Shown: one piece after another, positions 55,629 through 63,861 of the stretch
Layout: the number at the start of each line of letters is the position of its first letter
How positions within the stretch are numbered: position 1 is the first letter of the stretch
DNA from: Klebsiella pneumoniae
GTDB lineage: Bacteria > Desulfobacterota > Binatia > UBA12015
Assembly (NCBI GenBank): GCA_945872365.1
Contig: CAMBZJ010000001.1
Location: forward strand, 113,454 to 177,453
Length of the DNA stretch: 64,000 bases
Direction of reading: 5' to 3'
Notes under the pieces: generated by a model
Seen by the model: the letters and a program-made list of their open reading frames with translations, nothing else
What the model was told of the DNA's origin: nothing
Databases searched by the model: none
Translations under genes and position numbers: made by a program

Positions 55629-56888
55629 ATGGCAGACCCGCACGCCGCGCCGGGACCCGGCGATCTCGCCGACCTCGACCTCACCGACCCGGCTGTCTGC
55701 CGCGACGGGTTTCCGCATGGCGTCTTCACCCGCCTGCGGCGCGAGGCCCCGGTCTGGTGGCAGGCGGCTCCCGGCGGATGGGCCGGGTCCGACGACGGCT
55801 TCTGGGTCCTCTCGCGCCACCGCGACGTCCAGGCGGCCAACCGCGACACGGAGACCTTCAGTGCGCTCGACGGGCCGTCGCTCAGCGACCGCCCCGAGAT
55901 GCGCGGGACGATGCTCGTCAGCATGGACGGCCGCGACCACGCACGCCAGCGCCGGCTGATCAGCGCCGGCTTCACGCCGCGCATGGTCGGGCACCTGGAG
56001 CAGCAGGCGCGGGCCTGGGCGGTCCGGATCGTGGAGGAGGCTCTCGTGCGGGGTACCTGCGACTTCGTCGCCGACGTCGCCTATCCGCTGCCCATGCACA
56101 TGATCGCGGACATCGTCGGGATCCCTTTCGAGGACCGCGAGTGGCTGTTCAAGCTCACCAACGAATTCCTGCAGGCGAGCGACCCGGCGGCCGGCCTCTC
56201 GCGCGAGGAGCAGGTCGCGAAGCAGGTCGCGATGTTCGACTACGCGCGCCGCCTCGGCGAGGAGAAGCGCCGCAACCCGCGCGACGACGTCTGGACGATC
56301 CTCTCGACCGTGGAGATCGAAGGCGACGACGGGAGCCGCACCGCGCTCGGCGAACTCGAACTCGACCTCTTCTTCCTGCTGCTCACCGTGGCCGGCAGCG
56401 AGACGACGCGCAACGCGGTAGCGCTCGGCCTGGTCGCCCTGCTCGCCGACGAGGAGCAGGTCGACCGCCTGCGGCGCGACCCGGCCGCGATGCCGGGGGC
56501 GGTCGAGGAGATCCTGCGCTGGTCGTCGCCGGTCTCCTACTTCGCCCGCCGCGCCACGCGCGACACCGACGTCGGCGGCGTCCGGATCGGAGCCGGCCAG
56601 CGCGTCACGCTCTGGTACGCCTCCGCCAACCGCGACGAGACGGTCTTCGCCGACCCCTTCCGCTTCGACGTCGCGCGCACGCCGAACGAGCACCTCGCCT
56701 TCGGCGGCGGCGGGCCGCACCACTGCCTGGGCGCCAACCTGGCCCGGCTCGAGATCTCGATCCTGTTCGAGGAACTGCTCCGTCGCACGCGTCACATCGA
56801 GCAGCTCGGCCCCGTGCAGTGGACTGCGCTCGGCATCTACAACCCGATCATGGTCGCGCCGAGGCACGTCGCGGTGCGGCTCTCGTAG
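55629..56888 (+). CDS. Cytochrome P450 (CYP125/142-like spacing)
   Basis: 419 residues, soluble. Seen: the I-helix motif TVAGSETTRNAV, EEILRWSSPVSYFARRATRD, and the heme loop HLAFGGGGPHHCLGANLARLE, whose FGGxGxHxCxG spacing matches the CYP125/142 group that hydroxylates steroid side chains in actinobacteria. This is suggestive only. A GGAG site precedes the ATG at 55629. It stands upstream of the hotdog/DUF35/aldolase operon on the same strand, with a decayed CoA-transferase between them. Confidence 0.92.
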   Translation: MADPHAAPGPGDLADLDLTDPAVCRDGFPHGVFTRLRREAPVWWQAAPGGWAGSDDGFWVLSRHRDVQAANRDTETFSALDGPSLSDRPEMRGTMLVSMDGRDHARQRRLISAGFTPRMVGHLEQQARAWAVRIVEEALVRGTCDFVADVAYPLPMHMIADIVGIPFEDREWLFKLTNEFLQASDPAAGLSREEQVAKQVAMFDYARRLGEEKRRNPRDDVWTILSTVEIEGDDGSRTALGELELDLFFLLLTVAGSETTRNAVALGLVALLADEEQVDRLRRDPAAMPGAVEEILRWSSPVSYFARRATRDTDVGGVRIGAGQRVTLWYASANRDETVFADPFRFDVARTPNEHLAFGGGGPHHCLGANLARLEISILFEELLRRTRHIEQLGPVQWTALGIYNPIMVAPRHVAVRLS

Positions 56889-56926
56889 GACCGGAACCGC
56901 GACGGTGGCGCCAGCGCCGGCATCCG

Positions 56927-57094
56927 GGCTTCACGCCGCACGTCCTCGCGCACTTCGGACTCGACTGAAAGCGCGTGCAGGCCCTGAAACCGCGTGCCAT
57001 CCTGCGTCGGATGCCCGCCTTCGGTCTCTCCGGCCCGTGGGCCGACCGCACCGGTTTCGCGCAGACCGTGGAGCAGGTCTCCGGGCTCGCCTGA
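56927..57094 (+). pseudogene. CaiB/BaiF-type CoA-transferase remnant
   Basis: Reading from 56927 the frame gives GFTPHVLAHFGLD, a TGA stop where Trp is expected, then KRVQALKPRAILRRMPAFGL and SGPWADRTGFAQTVEQVSGLA, another TGA where Trp is expected. This is the central part of type III CoA-transferases (family III motif MPAFGLSGPW). The N- and C-terminal parts are missing. It lies directly between the P450 and the hotdog gene. Likely once part of the same catabolic operon. Confidence 0.75.
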
Positions 57095-57167
57095 ACGGCC
57101 GGCCACCGCGACGACCGCCGACTGCAGCCGCGTGGCCTCTGACCGCGACGAGACAAAAGGATCCGAC

Positions 57168-57731
57168 ATGAGCGACGAGAACGAACGCGACGCACAGGCC
57201 TACGCCATGATGCTGGCGCAGGTCGGCAAGCCGATCGGCCCGCCCGCGACGGGACCCGACCCGGTGAACCAGCCGATGATCCGGCACTGGGCCGCGGCGA
57301 TGGAGGACCACAACCCGGTCTACGTCGATCCCGCCTTCGCCGCGGCCTCGCGCTTCGGCGGGATCGTCGCCCCGCCCCTCATGCTGCAGACGTGGTCGAT
57401 GCCGACGCCGAAGATCAGCGGGATCGCCGAGCGCGGCGGCTCGCCGACCGAGGGTGCGCTCAACCCGCTCACGCCGCTCGACGAGGCCGGCTTCATCGCC
57501 ACGCTGGCGACGAACTCGGAGTTCGAGATCCTGCGCTACCTGCACCTCGGCGAGACCGTGTGCTCGGAGACCATCGTCGAGTCGGTCTCCGAGAAGAAGC
57601 AGACTCGGCTCGGCCCCGGCCACTTCATCACCTGGGTGACCACCTACCGCGGCGATCGCGACGAGGTCGTAGGGCGCCAGATGTTCCGTATCCTCAAGTT
57701 CCGACCCGACCTGGAGGCTCTCCTCAAATGA
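57168..57731 (+). CDS. MaoC-like hotdog dehydratase, N-terminal-type (split ChsH2)
   Basis: 187 residues of the FAS1-type/MaoC N-terminal hotdog domain. Seen: VNQPMIRHWAAAMEDHNPVYVDPAFAAASRFGGIVAPPLMLQTW, corresponding to the N-terminal domain of ChsH2 in steroid side-chain breakdown, and a strand-rich C-terminal half. In mycobacterial ChsH2 this domain is fused to a DUF35 domain; here the DUF35 part is the next gene, overlapping by four bases (57728-57731). With the partner hotdog at 58129 it probably forms a heteromeric enoyl-CoA hydratase. AAAGGA ribosome site; ATG at 57168. Confidence 0.88.
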   Translation: MSDENERDAQAYAMMLAQVGKPIGPPATGPDPVNQPMIRHWAAAMEDHNPVYVDPAFAAASRFGGIVAPPLMLQTWSMPTPKISGIAERGGSPTEGALNPLTPLDEAGFIATLATNSEFEILRYLHLGETVCSETIVESVSEKKQTRLGPGHFITWVTTYRGDRDEVVGRQMFRILKFRPDLEALLK

Positions 57732-58132
57732 GCGACCGACTCGCACCCACGACGACGCCCGACACCAAGTTCTTCTGGGACGCCCTGAACGAGGGCCGGC
57801 TGCTCATCCAGCGCTGCAAGGGCTGCGCCGGCCTGCGCCACCCGCCACGCCCGATGTGCCCGCGCTGCAACTCGCTCGAATGGGACACGATCGAGGCGTC
57901 GGGCCGCGGCACCGTGCACAGCTTCGTCCTGCCGCGCCACCCGTCCTGGCCCTGGTTCGACGGCACCTACGTCGTCGCCCTGATCGACCTCGAGGAAGGC
58001 ACCCGCATCGTGTCGAACCTCTGCGAGATCGAGGCAGACGACGTGACGATCGGCCTGCCGGTCGAGGCCTTCATCCGGAAGTTCGACAACGGGGTGGCAC
58101 TGCCCCTGTTTCGCCCGCGGAGAATCGCATGA
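57728..58132 (+). CDS. DUF35 OB-fold protein with zinc ribbon (split ChsH2)
   Basis: 134 residues. Seen: LLIQRCKGCAGLRHPPRPMCPRCNS, a zinc ribbon (two CxxC pairs), followed by an OB-fold with FVLPRHPSWPWFDGTYVVALIDLEEGTRIVSN. It corresponds to the DUF35 half of ChsH2 that binds the Ltp2 aldolase. Both edges overlap neighbouring genes by four bases (ATGA at 57728 and 58129), so it is made at a matched level with both hotdog subunits. Confidence 0.9.
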   Translation: MSDRLAPTTTPDTKFFWDALNEGRLLIQRCKGCAGLRHPPRPMCPRCNSLEWDTIEASGRGTVHSFVLPRHPSWPWFDGTYVVALIDLEEGTRIVSNLCEIEADDVTIGLPVEAFIRKFDNGVALPLFRPRRIA

Positions 58133-58569
58133 AGAACGACACCCTCGACTGGAACTCCGTCCGGGTCGGCGACCCGATCACTCCGATGCGGATCGACGTG
58201 ACGGCGACCGTCGTGGTCGCAGGCGCGGCCGCGACGCGCGACTTCATGCCCGTGCACCACGACCGGGACTACGCGAACTCACAGGGCTCGCCGAACATCT
58301 TCCTGAACATTCTGACCGACAACGGACTCTGCAGCCGCTTCCTGACGGACTGGGCGGGGCCGGAGGCGATGGTGCGCAGGATCGCGATCCGCCTCGGCGT
58401 CCCGGCCTACGCTGGCTCGAAGCTCGAGTACACCGGGACGGTCACCGCGAAGTCGGTCGTCGAAGGCGAGGGCCTGGTCGAGATCGGCTTCCGCGCGGCC
58501 AACGACCAGGGCGACCACGTCTCGGGCACCGCGGTGGTCGGCCTGCCGATCGCAAAGGGGGTTGCATGA
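58129..58569 (+). CDS. MaoC-like dehydratase (ChsH1-like)
   Basis: 146-residue single hotdog domain. Seen: TRDFMPVHHDRDYANSQGSPNIFLNILTDNGLCSRF, the (D/H)xxPxHxD...hydratase-2 motif with the catalytic Asp/His pair, and VPAYAGSKLEYTGTVT. It corresponds to ChsH1, which pairs with ChsH2 for hydration of a steroid-derived enoyl-CoA. Its stop overlaps the aldolase start (ATGA, 58566). Confidence 0.88.
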   Translation: MKNDTLDWNSVRVGDPITPMRIDVTATVVVAGAAATRDFMPVHHDRDYANSQGSPNIFLNILTDNGLCSRFLTDWAGPEAMVRRIAIRLGVPAYAGSKLEYTGTVTAKSVVEGEGLVEIGFRAANDQGDHVSGTAVVGLPIAKGVA

Positions 58570-59762
58570 GCGCGGCGACGCCGAACGGCTCCTTCGAGCG
58601 ATCGCTGCGCAACCGGGCCGCGATCGTCGGGATCGGCCAGACCGAGTTCTCCAAGGCCTCGGGCCGTAGCGAGCTGCAACTCGCCTGCGAGGCGACCCGG
58701 GCCGCCCTCGACGACGCCGGCCTGCGACCGCAGGACGTCGACGGCCTGGTCACCTTCACCATGGACTCGAGCGACGAGATCGACGTCGGTCGCAACCTCG
58801 GCATCCCGGCGCTGAACCTCTTCACGCGGATTCCGTACGGGGGTGGCGCGGCCTGCGGAGTGGTCATGCAGGCGGCGATGGCGGTCGCGACCGGCGTCGC
58901 CGATGTCGTCGTCTGCTACCGCGCTTTCAACGAGCGCTCCGGCATGCGTTTCGGCGGCGCGGCGATGGGAGGCATGACGACGCTTCCGCCGTTCCTCGAC
59001 ATGTACGGCCCCTACGGGCTCCTGACGCCGGCGAGCTGGGTGGCGCTTCAGGCGCGGCGCTACATGCACGAGTACGGCGTCACCAACGAGCACTTCGGCC
59101 GCATCTCGGTGGTCGACCGCAAGCACGCGGCGAACAACCCCGCCGCCTGGTTCTACCAGCGGCCGATCACGCTGGAGGAGCACCAGCAGTCGCGCTGGAT
59201 CGTCGAGCCGGTGCTGCGCCTGCTCGACTGCTGCCAGGAGAGCGACGGCGGCGTGGCGCTCGTCGTGACGAGCCCCGAACGTGCGCGCGACCTGCGCCAG
59301 GTTCCGGCGCTGGTCGTCGCCGCGGCGCAGGGGGCCGCCGACGACGGCGAACTCATGACCAGCTACTACCGGCCCGACATCACCGGCCTGCCGGAGATGC
59401 GGGTGGTCGCCGACCGCCTGTGGGCGCAGTCGGGGCTTCGACCGGGCGACATCCAGACCGCGTTCCTCTACGACCACTTCACGCCGTTCGTGCTCGTCCA
59501 GCTGGAGGAACTCGGCTTCTGCGGTCGCGGCGAGGCGAAGGACTTCGCGACGATCGAGAACCTCTCGATCGGCGGACGCCTGCCGATCAACACGAGCGGC
59601 GGACTGCTCGGCGAGGCCTACATCCACGGCATGAACGGCATCACCGAGGCGGTGCGCCAGGTCCGCGGCACGTCGTGCAACCAGGTGCCCGGCGTCGAGC
59701 ATGTGCTCGTGACCGCCGGCACCGGCTGCCCGACGAGCGGGCTGATCCTCGGGAAGGGGTGA
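58566..59762 (+). CDS. ltp2: Ltp2-like retro-aldolase (thiolase fold)
   Basis: 398 residues of the SCP2-thiolase fold. Unlike a true thiolase it lacks the GHPxGxTG His loop and has TNTSGGLLGEAYIHGMNG instead. Seen: Tyr302 in LYDHFTPFV and Tyr352 in EAYIHGMNG; their spacing of 50 residues equals that of the two catalytic tyrosines (294 and 344) reported for Ltp2. This enzyme splits the hydrated side chain by retro-aldol reaction, releasing propionyl-CoA. It is the last gene of the four-gene operon and overlaps the hotdog gene by four bases. Confidence 0.92.
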   Translation: MSAATPNGSFERSLRNRAAIVGIGQTEFSKASGRSELQLACEATRAALDDAGLRPQDVDGLVTFTMDSSDEIDVGRNLGIPALNLFTRIPYGGGAACGVVMQAAMAVATGVADVVVCYRAFNERSGMRFGGAAMGGMTTLPPFLDMYGPYGLLTPASWVALQARRYMHEYGVTNEHFGRISVVDRKHAANNPAAWFYQRPITLEEHQQSRWIVEPVLRLLDCCQESDGGVALVVTSPERARDLRQVPALVVAAAQGAADDGELMTSYYRPDITGLPEMRVVADRLWAQSGLRPGDIQTAFLYDHFTPFVLVQLEELGFCGRGEAKDFATIENLSIGGRLPINTSGGLLGEAYIHGMNGITEAVRQVRGTSCNQVPGVEHVLVTAGTGCPTSGLILGKG

Positions 59763-59853
59763 AGGGGGCGCGCTCGGGAGCCCGGCGAGTCGGCCTCCGC
59801 GATACCAAACGCGAGGGGCGGCGCCGTGCGGTGGCCGCCGGGCGAACCCGGAC

Positions 59854-61026
59854 TCAGGCGCCCGCGCCCGCGGCCTCGGCCCGGATGCGGGGCATGAGCC
59901 CGTCGCGGATCCACACGACGAACCGGTCGCGCATCGCGGGCAGGAACGTGATCGAGTAGATCAGCCGCAGCGACGCGAGGAACCAGCGGTTGCGCTCGAA
60001 GAGTTCGCGCTCCGCGGGCGGGCGCCCGGCGAAGTAGAGGTCGAGGGTGCGGGCGAGAAGTCGCACGCCGAGCGGGTCGGGCAGTTTCGTCGCCATCTCG
60101 CAGACGCCGAACTCGGGGAGCCCGTAGATCGTGCAGAGCAGCCCGACGTCGAACAGGGGGCTACCGATCGAAAGGTCGCCCATGTCGATGATGACGGGCT
60201 CGCCGTCGCGGATCATGATGTTGCTCGTGTGCAGGTCGAAGTGGACGCAGGTGTCGGCGTCGGGAAGAGCCTCCAGGCGTGCCTGCAAAAGGGCCACGTC
60301 CTCGGCCGGCAGGAAGAAGTCCATCTGCGCGACGTACTCGCGGAAGCGCGCCTTCAGGTCGGGGAAGACCGCCGGATCGCCCTTCGTCTCGTGGATCGCG
60401 CGCAGGACCTCGGCGAGGGTGCGGGCATGGGGTTCGAGGTGGTCGGGCGCGCGCGCGATCACGCGACTGAAGAGTTCCGCGTCGAGCATCTCGTAGACGA
60501 CGCCGGTGCGACTCCCGCAGGCGACGACGTCGTAGGAGATGGCGGTGGGGATGCCCAGCACGAAGGCGGCCTTCGCGAAGCGCTTCTCCTGCTCGGCGAT
60601 ACCGGGGTCGATCCCGTCCTTGTAGACCTTGACGATCGTCTCCCGGTCGAGCCGGAAGCACTCGCCGCAGACGCCCGCCGAGAGGAACTCCAGGCCATCG
60701 AGCGAGATCTCGCGCAGCTTCGGGCGCACCTGCAGCATGCTCGAGAGCCCGGTGATCTCCAGCACGTGCTGCACGTCGCGGCAGACGTTCACGACCCGCA
60801 TCTCGCCACCGGCGCCCGCCATGCGCTTGTAGGCGGTGAGGATCTCGCGCAGGCCTGCGCTCGACACGTAGTCGCACCCGGCGAGGTCGAGGACGAGCGT
60901 GTCGGTGTCGTCGAGGACGAGTGCGCGCCCGAGGACGGGGGCCGAGGTGATGTCGAGGCGCCCCTCGAGCGCGAGCGTCAGGGTGCGGGCGGTACGCAGA
61001 GGCGTGACGAGCATCGGGTTGGCCAT
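59854..61026 (-). CDS. STAS domain fused to an aminoglycoside-kinase-like domain
   Basis: 390 residues. Residues about 1-110 form a STAS (anti-anti-sigma) domain: LTLALEGRLDITSAP and VLDLAGCDYVSSAGLREIL with the Ser usually phosphorylated. Residues about 125-385 form a kinase of the choline/aminoglycoside phosphotransferase fold: ETIVKVYKDG (ATP Lys), VHFDLHTSNIMIRDG (HxDxxxxN catalytic loop) and VIIDMGDLSIGSP (metal Asp). A chimera that could couple a partner-switching module to a small-molecule or protein kinase. No anti-sigma kinase is nearby. A G-quadruplex-like run lies upstream. Confidence 0.85.
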   Translation of the reverse strand: MANPMLVTPLRTARTLTLALEGRLDITSAPVLGRALVLDDTDTLVLDLAGCDYVSSAGLREILTAYKRMAGAGGEMRVVNVCRDVQHVLEITGLSSMLQVRPKLREISLDGLEFLSAGVCGECFRLDRETIVKVYKDGIDPGIAEQEKRFAKAAFVLGIPTAISYDVVACGSRTGVVYEMLDAELFSRVIARAPDHLEPHARTLAEVLRAIHETKGDPAVFPDLKARFREYVAQMDFFLPAEDVALLQARLEALPDADTCVHFDLHTSNIMIRDGEPVIIDMGDLSIGSPLFDVGLLCTIYGLPEFGVCEMATKLPDPLGVRLLARTLDLYFAGRPPAERELFERNRWFLASLRLIYSITFLPAMRDRFVVWIRDGLMPRIRAEAAGAGA

Positions 61027-61111
61027 GGGGTGGGGTTAGCCGGCGGAGGGAGGAATGGCAGGTCGGCGCGGGGGAGTCGGCTCGATCCGGAAGGTGCTGA
61101 TCGTACGGCTC

Positions 61112-61139
61112 GGGGGTGGGGGTGGGGGCGGCGGCGGGG
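61112..61139 (+). other. G-quadruplex-like run
   Basis: Four G runs (GGGGG, GGGGG, GGGGG, GGGG) with loops of 1, 1 and 7 bases. It lies about 85 bases before the STAS-kinase start on the opposite strand. On its complementary C-rich strand it would be in the mRNA leader. Confidence 0.5.
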
Positions 61140-61314
61140 CCGCGCGGGACCGAGGCGGATTCCGTCCATGGCGGCCCTCCGCGGGATCATTCGCTTCCCC
61201 AAGCACAGCGACCACCGTTGCACGTTGATTCACGCACGAGCGGTACGACGGCCGGCACCTCAAACTTGTGCTACGCCTCGACAGAGTTCTCTCGTCGAAC
61301 CGTCACTAGCGTAC
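61140..61314. other. Intergenic stretch, GC falls to the right
   Basis: No gene. The base composition turns from about 70% GC to about 60% here and stays lower until about 63.5 kb. Confidence 0.4.
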
Positions 61315-61734
61315 ATGAAGGCTTTCGGTCGGTACTCGGAGCGAAGGTTACACCCACTCGTCGCCGCTCCCCCGTTACCGCTTCAGGCCGTCGTGCGGTG
61401 TCTGCCGTCGACGGTCGCAGCCGGCGCAATCGGATACGGTTCGCGCAGAGGTGACCTTGTGCCCGAGGACCCGCCGCCGCCCATTCCCCCAAGAAGCTCG
61501 TTCGTCTTGGGCAACGAGCCCAGTCCAATGGACTGGTTTGCAGTAACGAATCAGTCGCATCGTCGGGGCATCGCGGACGACATATTGAATGGGCCACTAG
61601 AGCTCGTCTTCCTCGCAGCTGAGGGTTGCCCGAGCGACCCTCTGTCAGTCTCGGATTACCTGAAGCGACACGACGACGTCGTCACGGTGCCGCGGGTGTT
61701 CGACAAGGCCTCGTCGCCAGCCGGTCCGCCCTGA
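61315..61734 (+). CDS. Possible small hypothetical protein
   Basis: 139-residue open frame ending 34 bases before the membrane-protein gene. The C-terminal half (GPLELVFLAAEGCPSDPLSVSD and RHDDVVTVPRVFD) looks like a folded domain, the N-terminal half is basic and Pro-rich. No ribosome site is clear and the family is not recognised. It may be only the 3' part of a degraded gene. Confidence 0.25.
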   Translation: MKAFGRYSERRLHPLVAAPPLPLQAVVRCLPSTVAAGAIGYGSRRGDLVPEDPPPPIPPRSSFVLGNEPSPMDWFAVTNQSHRRGIADDILNGPLELVFLAAEGCPSDPLSVSDYLKRHDDVVTVPRVFDKASSPAGPP

Positions 61735-61768
61735 TCGATCCAGTGCCGAGCCTCCCGGGGGAACAACT

Positions 61769-63418
61769 ATGGCACGACCGCAGCAGCACCAGCGGATCGC
61801 AGGCTTACAGTCTGTGCCAACGGTACTTTTCGGCACGCTTCGGGCACTCGTAATAGCGTCGTTCCTCGCGATCGCCGTGAGGCATATCGACGTCGCGGGA
61901 CTGCAATATGACGAGGTCCTGTTCGTGAATGCCGCCTTGGGCGGCATCGGCGACGCATTCGTTCATCGGCGCCTATTTGGCGTTCCGGTGATGGTGATGC
62001 CCTACATCGGGGCGCTCAAGTCCTGGCTGCACGCGCCGATATTCGCGCTCTTTGGGGTCTCCACGGCCACGATGCGTGTTCCGTCGCTCCTTATCTGCGG
62101 AGCATCCCTCTATTTGTACTCACGCCTAGCCGAAACTCTGTTCGGGCGAAGACTCGCCCTCCTCCTGCTTGGGGTGCTTGCGACGGATCCAGCCTTCTTC
62201 TTCTCGAGCCGCTTCGATTTCGGACCGGTCGATCTGATGATCTTCTTCAAGGCCGCAACGATGGTCGCTTTCTTTGCTTGGATCCAACGCCCGTCCGGCT
62301 GGCGGCTCTGGGGACTAATGCTCGCGCTGGCCCTCGGCACGTTTGATAAGTTAAACTTTGTCTGGTTTTCGCTTGCGCTGATTGTTTCGGCCATCGTAGT
62401 TTTTCCCCGGGCTGTCCAGATGGCACTGCTGCGCAGCGGTCTCATCGGCTGGCTTGCCGTGACCTTTGCCGCAGTCTTCTCGACCGTCGTCTCCGTCTCC
62501 GTGATCATTCCGCTGCTGCGGGGCGCCACGCCGCAGAGGCACGACGGCGGTCTTTCATTTGGACGCATGTTGACCGTCTGGCACCTCGCGATTTCCTCGC
62601 TCGATGGGACTGGGCTGTGGGCCGTGCTACTAGCCGTTCCGCCGCCTAATCGCGTCTTCACGAGCTTGTTCTTGGCTGTAGGGCTCCTCGCTCTGCTGCC
62701 AGGTTTCGCCATCGGTGCTGTGCCGGAGCGCGATCCGGTCCTCGGGAGTTACGCACAGATGGCTGGCTTCTTCGCCGCACTCTTCCTTGCAGTACTCGTG
62801 CTCATGGTCGCCACGCCTCAAGCCACCGGCCCTCATCATGCGATGATGCTATTTCCGCTGCATGTTTTCGCACTGTTTGCCGTCGTCGCCTTTGGCCTCG
62901 ATCGTGCCGGAGCGTACCGGCGTCTCTGCATGACTATCACTCTCGTGCTCATGGCGGGGCTGATCGCATCCCAGACCGGCTCGATCGCGGCCTACCTCCG
63001 CCGAGTTCAGGAGCCAACCTCATTCGCAGCTTGGACTGATCCCGCTATTTTCAAACTCTCCGCAATTGTCCACAGCAAGGAGAACGATGTCATCGTATCG
63101 GCCGACTGGGGCTTGCACACGCAGCTCTTGTCCCTCGCTCCCGCCGAGGACCGACTTCGGTATATCGACCTTTGGGCGCCACTGAACAAGGAAGAGGGGC
63201 TCACGGTGGCGGAGAAAACCGATCTCTTTAACCGCGTATTCGCGCGACGAACTGCTTTCATGGTCTTGCACTCGCCAACGCGGACGTTCATGCACAATGC
63301 CCGCTCGGCGTACCTGACGCTCGAGCGGGAGTTCTTGGTGCAGACCTCGCCCGGCCAGACCATTCGCAACGCCTCTGGCGAGGCACTTTACGAGCTTCGT
63401 TTTGTCACCGCGCGATGA
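61769..63418 (+). CDS. GT39-like membrane glycosyltransferase, lower GC
   Basis: 549 residues with about nine to eleven hydrophobic segments. Seen: AGLQYDEVLFVNAALGG (acidic motif in the first loop), PAFFFSSRFDFGPVDLMIFFKAATM, and a long soluble C-terminal tail (about 410-549). It resembles dolichyl-phosphate-mannose-type GT39/ArnT enzymes. Codons such as TTA, ATA and CTA are used far more than in the neighbours and GC is lower, so it may have come by transfer. Acceptor unknown. Confidence 0.8.
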   Translation: MARPQQHQRIAGLQSVPTVLFGTLRALVIASFLAIAVRHIDVAGLQYDEVLFVNAALGGIGDAFVHRRLFGVPVMVMPYIGALKSWLHAPIFALFGVSTATMRVPSLLICGASLYLYSRLAETLFGRRLALLLLGVLATDPAFFFSSRFDFGPVDLMIFFKAATMVAFFAWIQRPSGWRLWGLMLALALGTFDKLNFVWFSLALIVSAIVVFPRAVQMALLRSGLIGWLAVTFAAVFSTVVSVSVIIPLLRGATPQRHDGGLSFGRMLTVWHLAISSLDGTGLWAVLLAVPPPNRVFTSLFLAVGLLALLPGFAIGAVPERDPVLGSYAQMAGFFAALFLAVLVLMVATPQATGPHHAMMLFPLHVFALFAVVAFGLDRAGAYRRLCMTITLVLMAGLIASQTGSIAAYLRRVQEPTSFAAWTDPAIFKLSAIVHSKENDVIVSADWGLHTQLLSLAPAEDRLRYIDLWAPLNKEEGLTVAEKTDLFNRVFARRTAFMVLHSPTRTFMHNARSAYLTLEREFLVQTSPGQTIRNASGEALYELRFVTAR

Positions 63419-63541
63419 CGGGTAGCCTGAAACCCGAATCCTTCAGGGAGATGGTGTCGCTATAAGTGTTGGATTCTCGGGGATTCGTGTGGGTCAATTG
63501 CGTCAAGCTCTGTCAAGCTAGAGTGGCGGCAGCATGGTCGT
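63419..63541. other. Intergenic stretch, no gene seen
   Basis: Short stretch after the GT39-like gene. A weak inverted repeat (CCTGAA/TTCAGG near 63428-63450) may act as a terminator. Confidence 0.3.
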
Positions 63542-63861
63542 GAGGACCTGCTCTTCACCGAGTTCCTCCCCGGCTTGAACGGCGGCAAAGGCCAGGCGTG
63601 CTTCGCCGGGCATTGCGACTGGCGCATCCCGACCAGCCAGGAACTCCCCTCCATCGTCCAGGAGGGATGCATCCTGCGCCCCTGCATTCATCCCGTGTTC
63701 GGCCCCACGGCAGCCGACGGCACCTGGTCTCCAGCTATATCGACTACGGCGTTCCGGACGGAATTCTCGTGCCGCTGCTCGGGTTCTACGACGGCTCGGC
63801 GATCTGGGATTCCGCATCTTCGAGCTATTTCGCTCGAGCGGTCCGCAACGCCTCCCGCTAG
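63542..63861 (+). pseudogene. DUF1566 (Lcl C-terminal) domain remnant, frameshifted
   Basis: The first frame reads EDLLFTEFLPGLNGGKGQ, FAGHCDWRIPTSQELPSIVQ and FGPTAADGTW; the DWRIPT...EL and FGPT motifs are hallmarks of DUF1566. Near 63725 the frame shifts and the last part reads SSYIDYGVPDG, YFARAVRN, again as expected. Start and signal peptide are missing. A decayed surface-protein domain. Confidence 0.65.
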
